Of a stretch of DNA of 64,000 nt, positions 62,470 to 64,000 are shown piece after piece. Source of the stretch: an uncultured Anaerolineae bacterium (GTDB taxonomy: Bacteria > Chloroflexota > Anaerolineae > JACIWP01). How positions within the stretch are numbered: the first letter of the stretch is position 1; the number at the start of each line of letters is the position of its first letter. Location of the stretch: positions 1 to 64,000 of the forward strand of contig CALIBQ010000013.1 of assembly GCA_938049385.1 (NCBI GenBank), read 5' to 3'. The notes below the pieces were generated by a model. The model had not been told where the DNA came from, searched no databases, and saw nothing but the letters and a program-made list of their open reading frames with translations. The translations under genes were made by a program, and so were the position numbers.

Positions 62470-62498
62470 AGGATAGCACAACGGCAGGGGAGTGTCAA
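62470..62498 (-). promoter_or_regulatory. Promoter of the CoxM-like gene
   Basis: Minus strand: TTGACA (62498-62493), 17-nt spacer, TATCCT (62475-62470). The rest of the gap (62499-62690) shows no gene. Confidence 0.75.
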
Positions 62499-62692
62499 AT
62501 GCTGCAGTCCCTTACCCGAATTTTGCCCCTCTGAGGTGGAATGGATCATTGGGCATGCCCCGTTCTTCCGCCTGATTTCCTCTCTCCAGTTTGTCAGCAA
62601 ATTGTAAGGTGAGTTCGACAGCAGTGCGGGTATATTGTACATAGCTGAACAGGCCGGCCGACAGGCTTAAACTTAAAATATTTGACATAACA

Positions 62693-62721
62693 TTGGCGAG
62701 CTGCCGTCCCTGCCGTATAAT
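62693..62721 (+). promoter_or_regulatory. Promoter of the PTPS-like gene
   Basis: TTGGCG (62693-62698), 17-nt spacer, TATAAT (62716-62721). A second TTGACA at 62682 is 28 nt from this -10 and so not a partner. Confidence 0.65.
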
Positions 62722-62762
62722 AGTCAGGAAAGCGGCGCGCCCCTCAGACGAGGTAGAGGCAT

Positions 62763-63164
62763 ATGGTCATTCCACTGCGTCGGGCATATGAAGCAAAGGA
62801 ATACATTTACGAGATTGCCGTGGTGGATTTCTTCAATGCGCGGCACGCCATCGGCGATGAACAGCCGCATTCCCATTCCTGGAAGGTGGAGGTGAAAATC
62901 CGCCGGCCGCGCTACTTGGGCGAACAGGTGCTGATCAGTATTGAGGAAACTCGCCAGATACTGCGCCGGCTCTTCCAGCGCTATGAGGACCGCTTCCTCA
63001 ACGATATACCGCCCTTTACCTTCCAGGCGCCCTCGCCGGAGAACCTGGTCGCTTACTTGTTCGAGCAGTTGGATAAAGAATTCCGCGGCACCGACGCCAG
63101 CTTATACTCGGTGACCATTTGGGAATCGCCCATGAACTATGTTACCTTCGCGGTCAAAGAGTAG
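62763..63164 (+). CDS. 6-pyruvoyltetrahydropterin synthase-fold protein
   Basis: A 133-aa T-fold protein. FFNARHAIGDEQPHSHSWKV keeps the zinc triad (His28, His36, His38). PSPENLVAYLFEQL matches the P-(T/S)-xEN block, and VTIWESPMNYVTF has the pterin-anchoring Glu. The catalytic Cys expected between the first His and the HxH pair is absent, so it may not make 6-carboxytetrahydropterin. It lies 24 nt before a membrane protein whose family is named for PTPS relatedness. Confidence 0.8.
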   Translation: MVIPLRRAYEAKEYIYEIAVVDFFNARHAIGDEQPHSHSWKVEVKIRRPRYLGEQVLISIEETRQILRRLFQRYEDRFLNDIPPFTFQAPSPENLVAYLFEQLDKEFRGTDASLYSVTIWESPMNYVTFAVKE

Positions 63165-63188
63165 CGCCGGGATGCGGGAGTCCGAAAG

Positions 63189-64000
63189 ATGGAGCGCGGC
63201 GAGAATCGGAGGAGTTACAACATCATATGGCTGACCGCCGGCATCCTGCTGATCACAGCGGCGGCCCTCGGCGTGTATGCCCCGCTGATCCTGCCCGCCG
63301 GCCAGGCGCTCTATCCCTGGGCATCCGATACCCTGGGACATGTGTTGAAAGTGGAGTATCTGCAGGAGCAGATTGCCGGCGGGACTCTGTACCCGAACTT
63401 GATGCCGCAGTGGTACATGGGACTGCAGGTTTTCCGCTATCATGCGCCTCTGCCCTATTACATCCTGTGGGGGCTGGCACTGCTCGCCGGCGATGCGGTG
63501 TATGCCGCCAATCTCTTCATCGTCCTGTGTGCGTTCCTCGGCGGCGTGAGCTGGTTGCTGTACCGCAGGTGGGTGGGGTGGGCGCCGGCCATCGCCGGCG
63601 GCCTGCTCTATGTCTTCCTTCCCGATAACGTGCGAGTGGCGCTGGCAGAGGGCAACCTGCCGCGCGTGCTGGCGGCGGCGCTCCTGCCGCTGTGGGCGTA
63701 TCTGCTTCTGCGTTCGGCCGAAGCGCCGCGCCGGCCGCGGCACCGTCTGGCCCTGGCGCTGTGCACGATGCTCATCGTCCTCAGCCACGCCATGATGGCC
63801 GCCATCTATGCCGTCGGCGGCGCCTTGCTGGCCGCATGGCTGTGGCTGTTCGGCAAGACGCGCATGCGGGCGGTGATGCTGACCCTGCTGAGCATCGGCT
63901 TGGGCATCCTGGCCACCGGCTGGTGGTTCTTGCCCAGCCTGACCGGCGGCATCACCGATATCAACGCCTCCGCCCTGACCGAGGCGCTGGCGGTCTTCCC
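63189..64000 (+). CDS. Membrane protein, PTPS-related family, truncated by window end
   Basis: The frame opens with ATG at 63189 (GGGAG 8 nt upstream) and stays open to the window edge, so at least 270 aa. It has a hydrophobic helix at 13-35, then YPWASDTLGHVLKVEYLQEQ, MPQWYMGLQVFRYHAPLPYY and repeated helices. The layout (large periplasmic loop after TM1 with D/H residues, many helices) resembles glycosyltransferase-like membrane proteins of the 6-pyruvoyl-tetrahydropterin-synthase-related family. Function is unknown. Confidence 0.75.
   Translation, partial: MERGENRRSYNIIWLTAGILLITAAALGVYAPLILPAGQALYPWASDTLGHVLKVEYLQEQIAGGTLYPNLMPQWYMGLQVFRYHAPLPYYILWGLALLAGDAVYAANLFIVLCAFLGGVSWLLYRRWVGWAPAIAGGLLYVFLPDNVRVALAEGNLPRVLAAALLPLWAYLLLRSAEAPRRPRHRLALALCTMLIVLSHAMMAAIYAVGGALLAAWLWLFGKTRMRAVMLTLLSIGLGILATGWWFLPSLTGGITDINASALTEALAVF

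Noticed and set aside
1..64000. CRISPR arrays, prophage or restriction-modification islands
   Set aside because: No regularly spaced repeats, cas genes, phage structural genes or methyltransferase-endonuclease pairs were seen.

Overview
High-GC bacterial chromosome, most likely from a Chloroflexota (Anaerolineae-like) organism. This is inferred from gene content only: a complete LysW-carrier amino-acid operon, several DegV/FakB paralogues beside FakA, a secreted dockerin protein with a C39-like fold, a type-2 isopentenyl-diphosphate isomerase, and cytochrome bd plus rubrerythrin, which fits an anaerobic or microaerophilic life. Nearly every promoter I can place is TTGACA-N16/17-TATAAT-like.

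Layout. 1-6.5 kb: the 3' end of an IS transposase, an MFS transporter, a DedA protein, a 1159-aa secreted multidomain protein and a repeat-rich spacer. 6.5-11 kb: an autoregulated Rrf2/IscR-like gene, cysteine desulfurase, a radical SAM protein, the IscU/NifU scaffold, MnmA and a small membrane protein, i.e. sulfur mobilisation feeding Fe-S clusters and tRNA 2-thiolation. 11-15.5 kb: a carbohydrate-type ABC importer under a LacI repressor. 15.6-16.3 kb: tRNA-Asn and a strongly structured RNA of about 350 nt that I cannot assign to a family. 16.3-25.6 kb: one long minus-strand run asp23-fakA-degV x3-recG-kinase-nuclease-like-hpt, divergent from rpmB. 25.6-30 kb: rpe, cydB/cydA, rubrerythrin and a second Rrf2 regulator. 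30-36 kb: uvrA, an FAD dehydrogenase and miaB. 35.7-45.4 kb: a minus-strand run methyltransferase, FAH-family hydrolase, argF, TPR protein, cdaA-cdaR (c-di-AMP synthesis), der and an odd Ntn-hydrolase-like protein. 45.4-47.4 kb: a probable 6S RNA, tRNA-Arg, small genes, a candidate sRNA and a DUF1638 gene.

47.4-50.8 kb is the most unusual part. Two tandem MutS-type ATPases that lack mismatch-recognition domains (the downstream one broken by a single-base frameshift) lie behind a textbook fluoride (crcB-type) riboswitch with an overlapping terminator. 51-56.6 kb carries the lysW-X-Y-Z-J-K operon behind a long leader with two intrinsic terminators. 56.7-58 kb holds a fourth DegV/FakB gene and the acyl carrier protein gene. 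58-61.5 kb encodes isoprenoid enzymes (idi type 2, polyprenyl diphosphate synthase) and HemW. The window ends with an orphan molybdopterin-dehydrogenase FAD subunit, a PTPS-fold protein and a truncated membrane protein of the PTPS-related family.

Functional themes: persulfide trafficking (Rrf2-IscS-IscU-MnmA); fatty-acid activation (FakA plus four FakB-type carriers and ACP); oxygen defence (CydAB, rubrerythrin, Rrf2); c-di-AMP signalling; carrier-protein-based lysine or arginine synthesis; and a fluoride-responsive MutS-like ATPase pair. Several families of dispersed hairpin repeats occupy the intergenic spaces.
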